DNA of 22,437 bases. Origin: CAYVZZ01 sp964456185 (GTDB taxonomy: Bacteria > Pseudomonadota > Gammaproteobacteria > Pseudomonadales > Alcanivoracaceae). Location of the stretch: positions 1-22,437 of the forward strand of contig CAYVZZ010000031.1 in assembly GCA_964456185.1 (NCBI GenBank). Direction: 5' to 3'. Below the pieces are notes generated by a model. It ran no database searches, was not told the DNA's origin, and saw only the letters and a list, made by a program, of their open reading frames with translations. This document shows positions 15,437-22,437 of this stretch, one piece after another. Each line of letters begins with the position of its first letter. Positions within the stretch are counted from its first letter, which is position 1. Position numbers and translations under genes: made by a program.

Positions 15437-16105
15437 TCAGCGCTGGGTGCCACTCATAAAGGGCACGAAATTTACCGCCTCGATACGAGCACGATTAAAG
15501 TGGTCGCCTTCGCGCTCGACTACCGTCAACCATTGACCGTCAGCCTCACTCACCGGCATCACCAAACGTCCGCCATCGGTCAGTTGTTTAAGTAATTCCA
15601 CCGGAATATTGGGACGCGCACAAGCCGCCAAAATGGTATCGAAAGGCGCGGCGTCTGGCCAACCCAAACCACCATCGGCATGGCGGACTATCAAGTTACG
15701 CAAGCCCAAATCCAGCGCACGTGCTCGTGCTTGACGCATCAGTGGCTGAATGCGCTCGAGTGAATACACCTTGTCGGCCAAGGCAGCCAGCACAGCGGCT
15801 TGATAACCACAGCCGGTGCCAATTTCCAATACACAGCCCAAGGATTGGCGCTGCATCATGAGGATTTCGGTCATGCGTGCCACTACCCAAGGCTGGGAAA
15901 TGGTTTGCCCATGGCCGATGGGTAAGGCGGTGTCGTCATAGGCTTGGTGTGCCAGCGCTTCTTCAACAAACAAATGACGCGGCGTGTTGCGAATCACATC
16001 CAGCACCCGTTCGTCGGCAATGCCACGCTCACGCAATCGCTGCACCAAGCGCTCGCGCGTGCGTTGCGATGTCATGCCAATACCCCGTCGGTTACGTTGG
16101 TACAT
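15437..16105 (-). CDS. pcm: Protein-L-isoaspartate O-methyltransferase
   Basis: Pcm methylates isoaspartyl residues with S-adenosylmethionine to start repair of damaged proteins in the cytosol. The SAM motif I is VLEIGTGCGYQ; most relatives have GTGSGYQ, so the Cys is a small deviation. The active-site segment is GHGQTISQPWVVARM, and the C-terminus has VNFVPFMSGT. Start choice is uncertain. A GTG at 16117 abuts the truD stop. The ATG at 16105 has AGGTGA, a good match to the anti-Shine-Dalgarno complement, 8 nt upstream. The ATG at 16075 gives MTSQRTRERL, the start I recall for homologues, at 212 residues. 16105 is used here. truD ends immediately upstream and dedA follows after a gap of 37 nt. 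surE, usually between truD and pcm, is absent. Confidence 0.92.
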   Translation of the reverse strand: MYQRNRRGIGMTSQRTRERLVQRLRERGIADERVLDVIRNTPRHLFVEEALAHQAYDDTALPIGHGQTISQPWVVARMTEILMMQRQSLGCVLEIGTGCGYQAAVLAALADKVYSLERIQPLMRQARARALDLGLRNLIVRHADGGLGWPDAAPFDTILAACARPNIPVELLKQLTDGGRLVMPVSEADGQWLTVVEREGDHFNRARIEAVNFVPFMSGTQR

Positions 16106-16117
16106 GGATTGATTCAC

Positions 16118-17143
16118 CTAATCTTCCCCGTTTTCTTTGATGAGTTCGGCCAGTAATGTGGTCGCAAAAGCACCCTTCGGCAAGCAAAAGCGCAATAACA
16201 GCGCGTCGTCCTCAAATTGCCACGTCATATCGGCTGCCATTAAGCGAGTGGCACGGCGCGCAGCCTCTACCCTTTCGGTTTGCAAGCCTGCAATCTCTGC
16301 CGTATAAGACGACAATGCCTGTTGTTCTATTTGTGCTGCCTTGCCGGTTGTGACCATCGTTTCAATGCCCGGCAAAGGAGCGGTGGGGTGCACTTCTCCC
16401 GTCGCCACCCGTTCGGCGGCCTGCGGGTCATCATCGGCATAAAATAGCCCTCGACTGCCTGCAGGCTGCAATATATCACCCTGCAGCGGCTTATCCCAGA
16501 CACCCTGCCGCACACGCGCCGACAACACTTGATTAAATAAGTGACTGCGGACGGCCGATAGCCAAAAACTTTTTACCTTACGCTTACGCGGTGCTTCTCC
16601 TACCCCACTTAACCAATCACTGCCATGGGTTAAATTGGCGCCTTCGCGTCCAAAACGCTGTCGACCAAAATAATTGGGAGCGCCCTGTTCAGCAAGGCTT
16701 TGCAGCCGCTCTTCGATGGCATCACGCTCCCCACGAAGTCGAGTTAGCCGCAGGATAAAACGGTTACGGCGATGAGTGCCACGGTTTAATTTGCGTTGGT
16801 GACGATGCGCTTGCAAAAGGCGCAGGCCATCCGGCCACTCAAAATCGGGATCGGGCTTGCTGGGCAATTGAATGCTAAACCATTGGCGCGTGATGGCGTG
16901 TTTGTCTTTTAATCCGCTGTAACTAACCGCCAGTCGCCTGACATTGGCCGCCTTAGTGAGCCATTTAGCCACATCATCGGTGTTCCAGCCGGTTTTCTCG
17001 ATTTCCAGCCACAGATGTTCGCCACCGGCATTAGGAGTAAATCCCAGCTCTTCGATAACTTGAAAATCGGCAGGTTGTTGCTTAATCAGGGCGCAGGCCG
17101 GTGGCGCACTAACGCGGGCAACCGTTAAGGAATGCTTAGTCAT
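16118..17143 (-). CDS. truD: tRNA pseudouridine(13) synthase TruD
   Basis: TruD converts uridine 13 of certain tRNAs, such as tRNA-Glu, to pseudouridine. The 341-residue length is normal. The catalytic aspartate is D80 in YSGLKDKHAITRQW, the same number as in E. coli TruD. PNYFGRQRFGREG (about 156-168) and RRNRFILRL are conserved segments of this family. The ATG at 17143 overlaps the end of ftsB by 8 nt (17136-17143). In E. coli and pseudomonads ispD and ispF separate ftsB from truD; here they are missing and the genes are fused tightly in the operon. The stop (TAG, 16118-16120) directly precedes the GTG alternative start of pcm. Confidence 0.95.
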   Translation of the reverse strand: MTKHSLTVARVSAPPACALIKQQPADFQVIEELGFTPNAGGEHLWLEIEKTGWNTDDVAKWLTKAANVRRLAVSYSGLKDKHAITRQWFSIQLPSKPDPDFEWPDGLRLLQAHRHQRKLNRGTHRRNRFILRLTRLRGERDAIEERLQSLAEQGAPNYFGRQRFGREGANLTHGSDWLSGVGEAPRKRKVKSFWLSAVRSHLFNQVLSARVRQGVWDKPLQGDILQPAGSRGLFYADDDPQAAERVATGEVHPTAPLPGIETMVTTGKAAQIEQQALSSYTAEIAGLQTERVEAARRATRLMAADMTWQFEDDALLLRFCLPKGAFATTLLAELIKENGED

Positions 17144-17465
17144 TGGGTTGCTGAGGCGTCAACTTATTATCGCCGACAATTTGATAAAACGTCTCACCGC
17201 GCTTGATCATGCCCAAGTCTTTGCGGGCAATTTCTTCGACGGCTTCGGTGCCTTGTTTAAGGTCCTTAACGTCCGCAGCCATCAGTCGATTACGTCGCGC
17301 CAAGCGGTCGTTTTGTTGTTGGAGTTTTTCCACTTTTTTGGACAGCAACATATTGTCGCGGATGCTGCCGTTGCCAAAAAATAGCTGCGACAGCAGTACC
17401 GCCAAGGTGGCCAATAAGGCCACCAAGACCAACGTGCGTTTCCATGACCGCTGTCGCTCGGCCAT
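17136..17465 (-). CDS. ftsB: Cell division protein FtsB
   Basis: FtsB is a small bitopic inner-membrane protein that joins FtsL and FtsQ in the divisome. The 109 residues show a short basic cytoplasmic start (MAERQRSWKR), one transmembrane helix at about 11-30, and a heptad-rich coiled-coil region at about 38-70 (KKVEKLQQQNDRLARRN). They end with the conserved GETFYQIV element at about 90-97, the part that binds FtsQ in relatives. The ATG at 17465 is 3 nt from the eno stop. It overlaps truD by 8 nt. Position after eno is conserved across gammaproteobacteria and supports the name. Confidence 0.93.
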   Translation of the reverse strand: MAERQRSWKRTLVLVALLATLAVLLSQLFFGNGSIRDNMLLSKKVEKLQQQNDRLARRNRLMAADVKDLKQGTEAVEEIARKDLGMIKRGETFYQIVGDNKLTPQQPND

Positions 17466-17468
17466 GGA

Positions 17469-18758
17469 TCAACCTTGCTGGTTGAACGCGTTTAAGCCCG
17501 GATACACCACGCGGCCCAACTCTTCTTCGATACGAATCAGGCGGTTGTATTTAGCCACCCGGTCGGAACGACACAGTGAGCCGGTTTTAATCTGGCCGGC
17601 CGAGGTGCCTACGGCCAGATCGGCAATGGTGGTGTCTGCGGTTTCGCCACTGCGGTGGGAAATGACCGCCGTGAAGCCTGCATCTTGCGCCATGCGGATG
17701 GCATTAAGCGTTTCACTCAGGGTGCCGATTTGATTGAACTTGATCAGAATGGAGTTGGCAATATTTTCTTTAATGCCGCGCTGTAGAATGGACGTATTGG
17801 TAACGAACAAGTCATCGCCCACCAGCTGCACCTTGTCACCCAGTTTCTCGGTGAGAATTTTCCAGCCTTCCCAATCTGATTCGTCTTGGGCATCTTCAAT
17901 AGAAATAATCGGATAGCGATCGCACAGATCAGCCAAGTAATCAACAAACTGCGCCGAATCCAGGCTACGGCCTTCGCCTGCCAAGACATATTTGCCGTCT
18001 TTGTAGAATTCGCTAGCGGCGCAATCCAACGCCAGAGTAATGTCCTTGCCCGCTTTAAATCCAGCCTTGTCGATAGCCTCCATGATGGCTTCCAATGCGG
18101 CTTCATTGCTGGGCAGGTTAGGCGCAAAGCCGCCTTCATCGCCAACTGCGGTAGACAAGCCGCGGCCTTTCAACACTTTCTTCAGTGCGTGGAACACTTC
18201 CGCGCCATAACGAATGGCTTCGGCCATGTCGGCAGCGCCCACCGGCTGAATCATGAATTCTTGGATATCAACGTTATTATCTGCATGCTCACCGCCATTG
18301 ATGATATTCATCATCGGCACCGGCAAACGGTAATCAGCCTCGTTCTGGTACAACTCGGAGATCCAGGCATACAGCGGTTTGTTTTGGCTAATCGCGCTGG
18401 CCTTGGCCACCGCAAGCGAGGCGGCCAATAGCGAGTTAGCGCCGAGCTTGGCTTTATTGTCGGTGCCGTCCAATTTAATCATGTCGGCATCAATGGCAGC
18501 TTGGTCATTAGCATCACGATCCAGCAACAACTCGCGCAACTCGACATTGACGTGCTTTACGGCTTGTTGCACGCCTTTACCCAGGTAACGATCGCCGCCA
18601 TCACGCAGTTCTAGCGCTTCACGTGATCCGGTAGAGGCACCGCTAGGCACACAGGCTGACCCCAGGCTGCCATCATCCAGCAGCACATCGGCTTCAACAG
18701 TGGGGTTACCGCGAGAGTCGAGAATTTCGCGGGCTTTTACGTCAACAATAGTGGCCAT
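17469..18758 (-). CDS. eno: Enolase
   Basis: Enolase converts 2-phosphoglycerate to phosphoenolpyruvate and is also part of the RNA degradosome in some gammaproteobacteria. The 429 residues include the loop GASTGSREALELRD, catalytic E208 in AVGDEGGFAPNL, K340 in ILIKFNQIGTL, and Mg ligands D245, E288 and D315. The signature SHRSGETADTTIADLAVG is present. The ATG at 18758 has GGAG 6 nt upstream. kdsA precedes it with a 26-nt gap and ftsB follows after 3 nt. PEP made here is the substrate of KdsA, its operon partner. Nothing is unusual. Confidence 0.98.
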   Translation of the reverse strand: MATIVDVKAREILDSRGNPTVEADVLLDDGSLGSACVPSGASTGSREALELRDGGDRYLGKGVQQAVKHVNVELRELLLDRDANDQAAIDADMIKLDGTDNKAKLGANSLLAASLAVAKASAISQNKPLYAWISELYQNEADYRLPVPMMNIINGGEHADNNVDIQEFMIQPVGAADMAEAIRYGAEVFHALKKVLKGRGLSTAVGDEGGFAPNLPSNEAALEAIMEAIDKAGFKAGKDITLALDCAASEFYKDGKYVLAGEGRSLDSAQFVDYLADLCDRYPIISIEDAQDESDWEGWKILTEKLGDKVQLVGDDLFVTNTSILQRGIKENIANSILIKFNQIGTLSETLNAIRMAQDAGFTAVISHRSGETADTTIADLAVGTSAGQIKTGSLCRSDRVAKYNRLIRIEEELGRVVYPGLNAFNQQG

Positions 18759-18784
18759 GAGGAGCTCCGGATCGTTGGATTAAG

Positions 18785-19633
18785 TTATGAGTTTTCAAAT
18801 GCAGGCAGGGATTTTATCAGATCATCCACGGCTTTCATTTGCTGTAGGAAAGGTTCCAGACGACTCAAGCGCAAAGCACAGGGGCCATCGCACTTGGCTT
18901 GGTCAGGATCGGGGTGGGCTTCCAAAAAGAGCCCGGCAATACCTTGGGACAAACCCGCACGCGCCAGCTCAGCAATTTGTGCGCGGCGACCGTCCGCTGA
19001 ATCGGCACGACCACCCGGCTTTTGCAGCGCATGGGTGGCGTCAAAGAACACCGGATAGCCCATGGCTTTCATGGTGCGGAAACCCAGCATATCGACAATC
19101 AGGTTGTTGTAGCCAAAACAGGAGCCGCGTTCGCATAAAATCAAGCGATCGTTACCCGCTTCCTGACACTTGTTGGCAATGTGCTGCATTTCGTGCGGCG
19201 CAAGAAATTGCGGCTTTTTGATGTTGATAATGGCACCGGTGCGCGCCATGGCAACGACCAAATCGGTTTGGCGCGCCAGAAAGGCCGGCAATTGAATGAT
19301 ATCGGCTACGTCAGCGACAGGTGCCGCCTGATATGGCTCGTGCACGTCGGTAATAATGGGGCAGTTAAACGTCTGCTTAATTTCAGCAAGCCATTTCAGG
19401 CCTTCTTCCATGCCGGGACCACGAAAAGAATGCATGGAAGAACGGTTGGCTTTATCAAAGCTGGCCTTGAACACCCAGGGAATCCCCAGTTTGCTCGTCA
19501 CTTGCGCATATTGCTCGGCCACCTGCAGCGCCAGATCGCGGCTTTCCAGTACATTCATGCCACCAAACAGCACGAACGGTAATTGGTTGCCAATACGTAA
19601 TTGCGCAAGTTCCAACTGACGCTGCTCGGCCAT
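18785..19633 (-). CDS. kdsA: 3-deoxy-8-phosphooctulonate synthase (KDO-8-P synthase)
   Basis: KdsA condenses phosphoenolpyruvate with arabinose 5-phosphate to give Kdo-8-phosphate, precursor of the Kdo that links lipid A to the LPS core. The 282 residues align closely with E. coli KdsA as recalled: FVLFGGMNVLESRDLAL, FKASFDKANRSS, ITDVHEPYQA, QLPAFLARQTDL and LEAHPDPDQAKCDGP. The asparagine in GGMNVLE indicates the metal-independent class. The ATG at 19633 is separated from the pyrG stop by 1 nt, with GGAG 7 nt upstream inside pyrG. The pyrG-kdsA-eno order is a common gammaproteobacterial arrangement. Confidence 0.98.
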   Translation of the reverse strand: MAEQRQLELAQLRIGNQLPFVLFGGMNVLESRDLALQVAEQYAQVTSKLGIPWVFKASFDKANRSSMHSFRGPGMEEGLKWLAEIKQTFNCPIITDVHEPYQAAPVADVADIIQLPAFLARQTDLVVAMARTGAIINIKKPQFLAPHEMQHIANKCQEAGNDRLILCERGSCFGYNNLIVDMLGFRTMKAMGYPVFFDATHALQKPGGRADSADGRRAQIAELARAGLSQGIAGLFLEAHPDPDQAKCDGPCALRLSRLEPFLQQMKAVDDLIKSLPAFENS

Positions 19634-19634
19634 G

Positions 19635-21263
19635 TTAACGCTCCTTTTTATAGGCTAAAGCGGCTTCGATATAGCCTTTAAACAAACCATGGCCATCGCG
19701 CGGTGTCGAGGTGAATTCCGGGTGGAATTGGCTGGCCACAAACCAGGGATGATTGGGCACCTCTATCATTTCCACCAACTCCTGGTCGGCGCTGCGACCG
19801 GCAATGCGCAAACCGGCTTCTTCCAGCTGTGGCACATAGTGGTTATTCACTTCATAACGATGGCGATGCCGCTCGACAATACGCTCGCTACCGTAACATT
19901 GTCGTGCCGTCGAATCAGCAGACAGCACACACTCTTGTGCGCCCAAGCGCATGGTGCCGCCCAAATCGGACTGGGCATCGCGTTTTTCCACCTTGCCGTC
20001 CGCATTGTGCCATTCGGTAATCAGGCCAACAACAGCATCGGGTGTGTCAGGATCCAGTTCGCTGGAATGGGCATTTGCCAGACCGACCACATGACGGGCA
20101 TATTCGACCACCGCCAACTGCATGCCTAAGCAAATTCCCAAATACGGCACACCTTCTTCGCGAGCATATTGGATGGCAGAAATTTTGCCTTCCGTGCCAC
20201 GATCACCAAAACCACCCGGCACAAGAATCGCGTCCAAGCCTTGTAAGGCCTTCACCCCATGACTTTCCACTTCTTCCGCATCAATATAATTAATCGTAAC
20301 CTTAGTCTGGCAGGCAATACCGGCATGCATCAGCGCTTCGTTCAATGACTTATAGGCGTCTTTCAGCTCGACATATTTGCCGACCATGCCAACAGTCACC
20401 TCGTGGCGCGGATTGAGCTGGGCAGACACCACGCGATCCCACTCGGACAAATCCGGCTCGGGGTAATCCAGCCCAAATTTGCCCAACACAATGTTATCCA
20501 TGCCCTGCTCATGCAGCACGCGCGGCACCTGGTAAATCGAGCGAGAATCTGGCGCAGATACCACTGCGTTTGAAGCCACATTGGTAAACAACGCAATCTT
20601 TTCGCGCGCCGATGGCGGAATGACATGATCAGAACGACATACCAGCACGTCCGGCTGCAGGCCAATAGAGCGCAGCTCTTTCACGGAATGCTGGGTGGGC
20701 TTGGTCTTGATTTCGCCGGCGGCAGGAATGTAGGGCACCAACGTAAGATGCACCAACAGCGAATGCTCCGACCCCAGCTCGACACGCATTTGGCGCACCG
20801 CTTCCAAGAATGGCAGTGATTCGATATCACCAATGGTGCCGCCAATTTCAACAATAGCGACATCCGCCTCGCCTGCCGAGGCACGAATACGACGCTTGAT
20901 TTCATCGGTAATATGCGGGATGACCTGAACCGTCGCCCCCAAATACTCACCGCGACGCTCGCGATCGAGCACGCTCTGGTAAATCTTACCGGTGGTAAAG
21001 CTGTTTTTACGCGTCAGACGGGTGCGAATAAAACGCTCGTAATGCCCCAGATCCAAATCGGTTTCGGCGCCGTCCTCGGTAACAAACACTTCACCGTGCT
21101 GATACGGACTCATGGTGCCCGGATCGACGTTAATGTAAGGATCCATCTTGGTGAGCGTCACGCTCAGGCCGCGCGACTCCAACAAGGAAGCCAGCGACGC
21201 AGAGGTAATTCCTTTCCCCAACGAGGATACCACACCGCCTGTAACAAAAATAAAGCGAGCCAT
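19635..21263 (-). CDS. pyrG: CTP synthase
   Basis: PyrG aminates UTP to CTP using glutamine-derived ammonia. The 542 residues contain an N-terminal synthetase domain with the P-loop-like VVSSLGKGITSASL and EIGGTIGDIES. The C-terminal class I glutamine amidotransferase has the nucleophile elbow LGICLGMQ (about residue 380) and the HPEFTSTP histidine-glutamate pair near the end. CTP is needed for CMP-Kdo and phospholipid synthesis, which fits the kdsA neighbour. The start at 21263 gives MARFIFVTGGVVSS, as in the family; no strong ribosome-binding site is visible upstream. It is the first gene of the minus-strand run through the acyltransferase gene. Confidence 0.98.
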   Translation of the reverse strand: MARFIFVTGGVVSSLGKGITSASLASLLESRGLSVTLTKMDPYINVDPGTMSPYQHGEVFVTEDGAETDLDLGHYERFIRTRLTRKNSFTTGKIYQSVLDRERRGEYLGATVQVIPHITDEIKRRIRASAGEADVAIVEIGGTIGDIESLPFLEAVRQMRVELGSEHSLLVHLTLVPYIPAAGEIKTKPTQHSVKELRSIGLQPDVLVCRSDHVIPPSAREKIALFTNVASNAVVSAPDSRSIYQVPRVLHEQGMDNIVLGKFGLDYPEPDLSEWDRVVSAQLNPRHEVTVGMVGKYVELKDAYKSLNEALMHAGIACQTKVTINYIDAEEVESHGVKALQGLDAILVPGGFGDRGTEGKISAIQYAREEGVPYLGICLGMQLAVVEYARHVVGLANAHSSELDPDTPDAVVGLITEWHNADGKVEKRDAQSDLGGTMRLGAQECVLSADSTARQCYGSERIVERHRHRYEVNNHYVPQLEEAGLRIAGRSADQELVEMIEVPNHPWFVASQFHPEFTSTPRDGHGLFKGYIEAALAYKKER

Positions 21264-21348
21264 AAAAAAATACCGAGAAACCAGCGAGTTAAAAGAACAG
21301 GCAAGATAATTACTGCTATCAGCAAAAGCCTGCTCGGGACGGGAGTAA

Positions 21349-21377
21349 ATGGTAACAGAAGCGGCCTATGGCGACAA
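21349..21377 (-). promoter_or_regulatory. Probable pyrG operon promoter
   Basis: On the minus strand TTGTCG (21377-21372), a 17-bp spacer and TACCAT (21354-21349) are preceded by TGT, an extended -10. Each hexamer matches four of six consensus bases. Transcription would start near 21342. The roughly 80-nt leader can fold as GAGCAGGC/GCCTGTTC (21328-21335 with 21295-21302, one G-U) enclosing GCT-atc-AGC. Confidence 0.5.
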
Positions 21378-21403
21378 TTCAACAGCGAACATCAATCGCG
21401 CCA

Positions 21404-22420
21404 TTAAAGCTCACGGTGCGGCGGTTTTAATGCATAGAAGAAACGCCTAACTTTTCTTTCTACACGCTTTGCAAAGTAATCACTGCGTTTTTTCTTCCGT
21501 GCATATTTTAGTCGTTCTTCTTCAATGCTGGACACTTCGGCTAGGGCGCCCAATGCAGCCGCTGGCGGGTAAACGGCAAACATATTCAACCCTTTAGCCA
21601 GATAACCACCACTAATGTATTCATCAACCGGCAACCAAAATTGGTTTGACGAATCCAGCAACTTCTTTGCCGCGTCCGGTTTCATTAGAATGGTCGAGGA
21701 ATAGAAGGCGCTTCTATTGGCGAATCGTACCAACTGATGGTTACCATCCAGGTCGTGACGCTGCCAAAAAGAGGGCACGCATTCGTTATAAAACAGCATC
21801 ACCAGCTCCCAGGCCGGTTTTTTCATGTGGCAAAGTTGTTCACACAGCGCCAAGGTGTTTTCATTAATTAGGGCGTCACTTTCCAATACCAACACCGGCT
21901 TGTCGGCTTTGGCAGCCAGCTGCCATGCGCGGCGGTGTGAGTCGAAGCAGGCAACTTCGGAGGGAGTCAGCTCACGTCTGAATTGGGATTGAGACTGCTT
22001 TGCACTGTAACCCGAGACAGCTTTTAGCTGGTCGGCCTGCTTACCATCGGTCGCATTGATAAAGGTGAATTCTGTGATACCGAGTTGATTAAGCATGGCA
22101 GCCATTTGCGTCCGGCGTTCGGTTTCGCGCTTCATGGCAATTACAAAGACATCAAATGCGGCAGGCGAACTCATGGTTCCTCTCTTCTTAGCAGGCTTGG
22201 CCAGTAGCAGCATAAGCACTGGCAGCCAGGTAAACAACCAAAAAGGGTGTGGCCGATAAAGCGGATAGATCCCCTCGACCAAATGCACGACAAGCCCGTA
22301 GGCCAGCAGCGGGAAATACACCAACTGTATAGCACGGGACTGGAAGCGTCCGCGTTTAGTGGTCTGAAAATACAATGCAGCGAGCACTAACAAGCCAAAA
22401 ATGCCTGCGTAGTAAGCCAT
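21404..22420 (-). CDS. Glycosyltransferase family 25 with N-terminal membrane segment
   Basis: The C-terminal part (from about residue 88) is a GT25 LPS glycosyltransferase. It shows FVIAMKRETERRTQM, then LTPSEVACFDSHRRAW and the metal/donor region VLVLESDALI (an ESD in place of the usual EDD), and PVDEYISGGYLAKG. The first 82 residues hold about three hydrophobic helices (4-18, 32-48, 59-74) not usual for GT25. A second start is possible: GAGAGG at 22179-22184 lies 4 nt before an ATG at 22174 that gives MSSPAAFDVFVIA, a typical soluble GT25 of 256 residues. The frame also stays open to the window edge above 22420, and no ribosome-binding site is seen there, so the true start may lie outside. 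It lies upstream of pyrG on the same strand. The acceptor is unknown, probably LPS or capsule-like glycan. Confidence 0.75.
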   Translation of the reverse strand: MAYYAGIFGLLVLAALYFQTTKRGRFQSRAIQLVYFPLLAYGLVVHLVEGIYPLYRPHPFWLFTWLPVLMLLLAKPAKKRGTMSSPAAFDVFVIAMKRETERRTQMAAMLNQLGITEFTFINATDGKQADQLKAVSGYSAKQSQSQFRRELTPSEVACFDSHRRAWQLAAKADKPVLVLESDALINENTLALCEQLCHMKKPAWELVMLFYNECVPSFWQRHDLDGNHQLVRFANRSAFYSSTILMKPDAAKKLLDSSNQFWLPVDEYISGGYLAKGLNMFAVYPPAAALGALAEVSSIEEERLKYARKKKRSDYFAKRVERKVRRFFYALKPPHREL

Positions 22421-22437
22421 ACCAAAATACAGGCTGT

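Overview
The window reads as a gammaproteobacterial chromosome segment. It carries the sdhCDAB-sucA order with a divergent gltA, a hexameric-type citrate synthase, and the pyrG-kdsA-eno-ftsB-truD-pcm order, plus a Gram-negative LPS set (KdsA, WaaG, WaaP, an LpxL-type acyltransferase). Genus cannot be fixed from sequence alone. No tRNA, rRNA, CRISPR array or insertion sequence was recognised.

Positions 1-7420 form a TCA-cycle block. On the minus strand sdhC, sdhD, sdhA and sdhB are followed by a terminator and then sucA, whose 3' end lies outside the window. gltA faces the other way. The 486-bp gap between sdhC and gltA holds probable divergent promoters, a good Fur-box candidate, and a long gltA leader in which the segment just before the ribosome-binding site can pair in two mutually exclusive ways.

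Positions 7430-13810 form a lipopolysaccharide core block. A tandem two-kinase protein on the minus strand is divergent from waaG, waaP, a membrane phosphotransferase of the alkaline-phosphatase/sulfatase superfamily, and an AT-rich glycosyltransferase. Together these would add core sugars, phosphorylate heptoses and probably attach a phosphorylated substituent.

Positions 13813-21377 hold a compact minus-strand operon running pyrG, kdsA, eno, ftsB, truD, pcm, dedA, lpxL-like. It has 1-nt gaps and 4- to 8-nt overlaps and ends at a hairpin shared with the convergent LPS block. Compared with the familiar enterobacterial/pseudomonad order, ispD-ispF are missing between ftsB and truD, and surE is missing between truD and pcm. 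dedA and an acyltransferase gene occupy the position where nlpD-rpoS often follow. Upstream of pyrG lies a family-25 glycosyltransferase with an in-frame membrane segment at its N-terminus.

The common thread of the right two thirds is envelope building: KdsA makes the Kdo precursor, the LpxL homologue acylates lipid A, WaaG/WaaP and the kinases build and phosphorylate the core, DedA supports undecaprenyl-phosphate recycling and FtsB supports septation. No wholly unfamiliar system is visible. The best candidates for something undescribed are the gltA leader, the LPS-linked phosphotransferase and the membrane-fused GT25.
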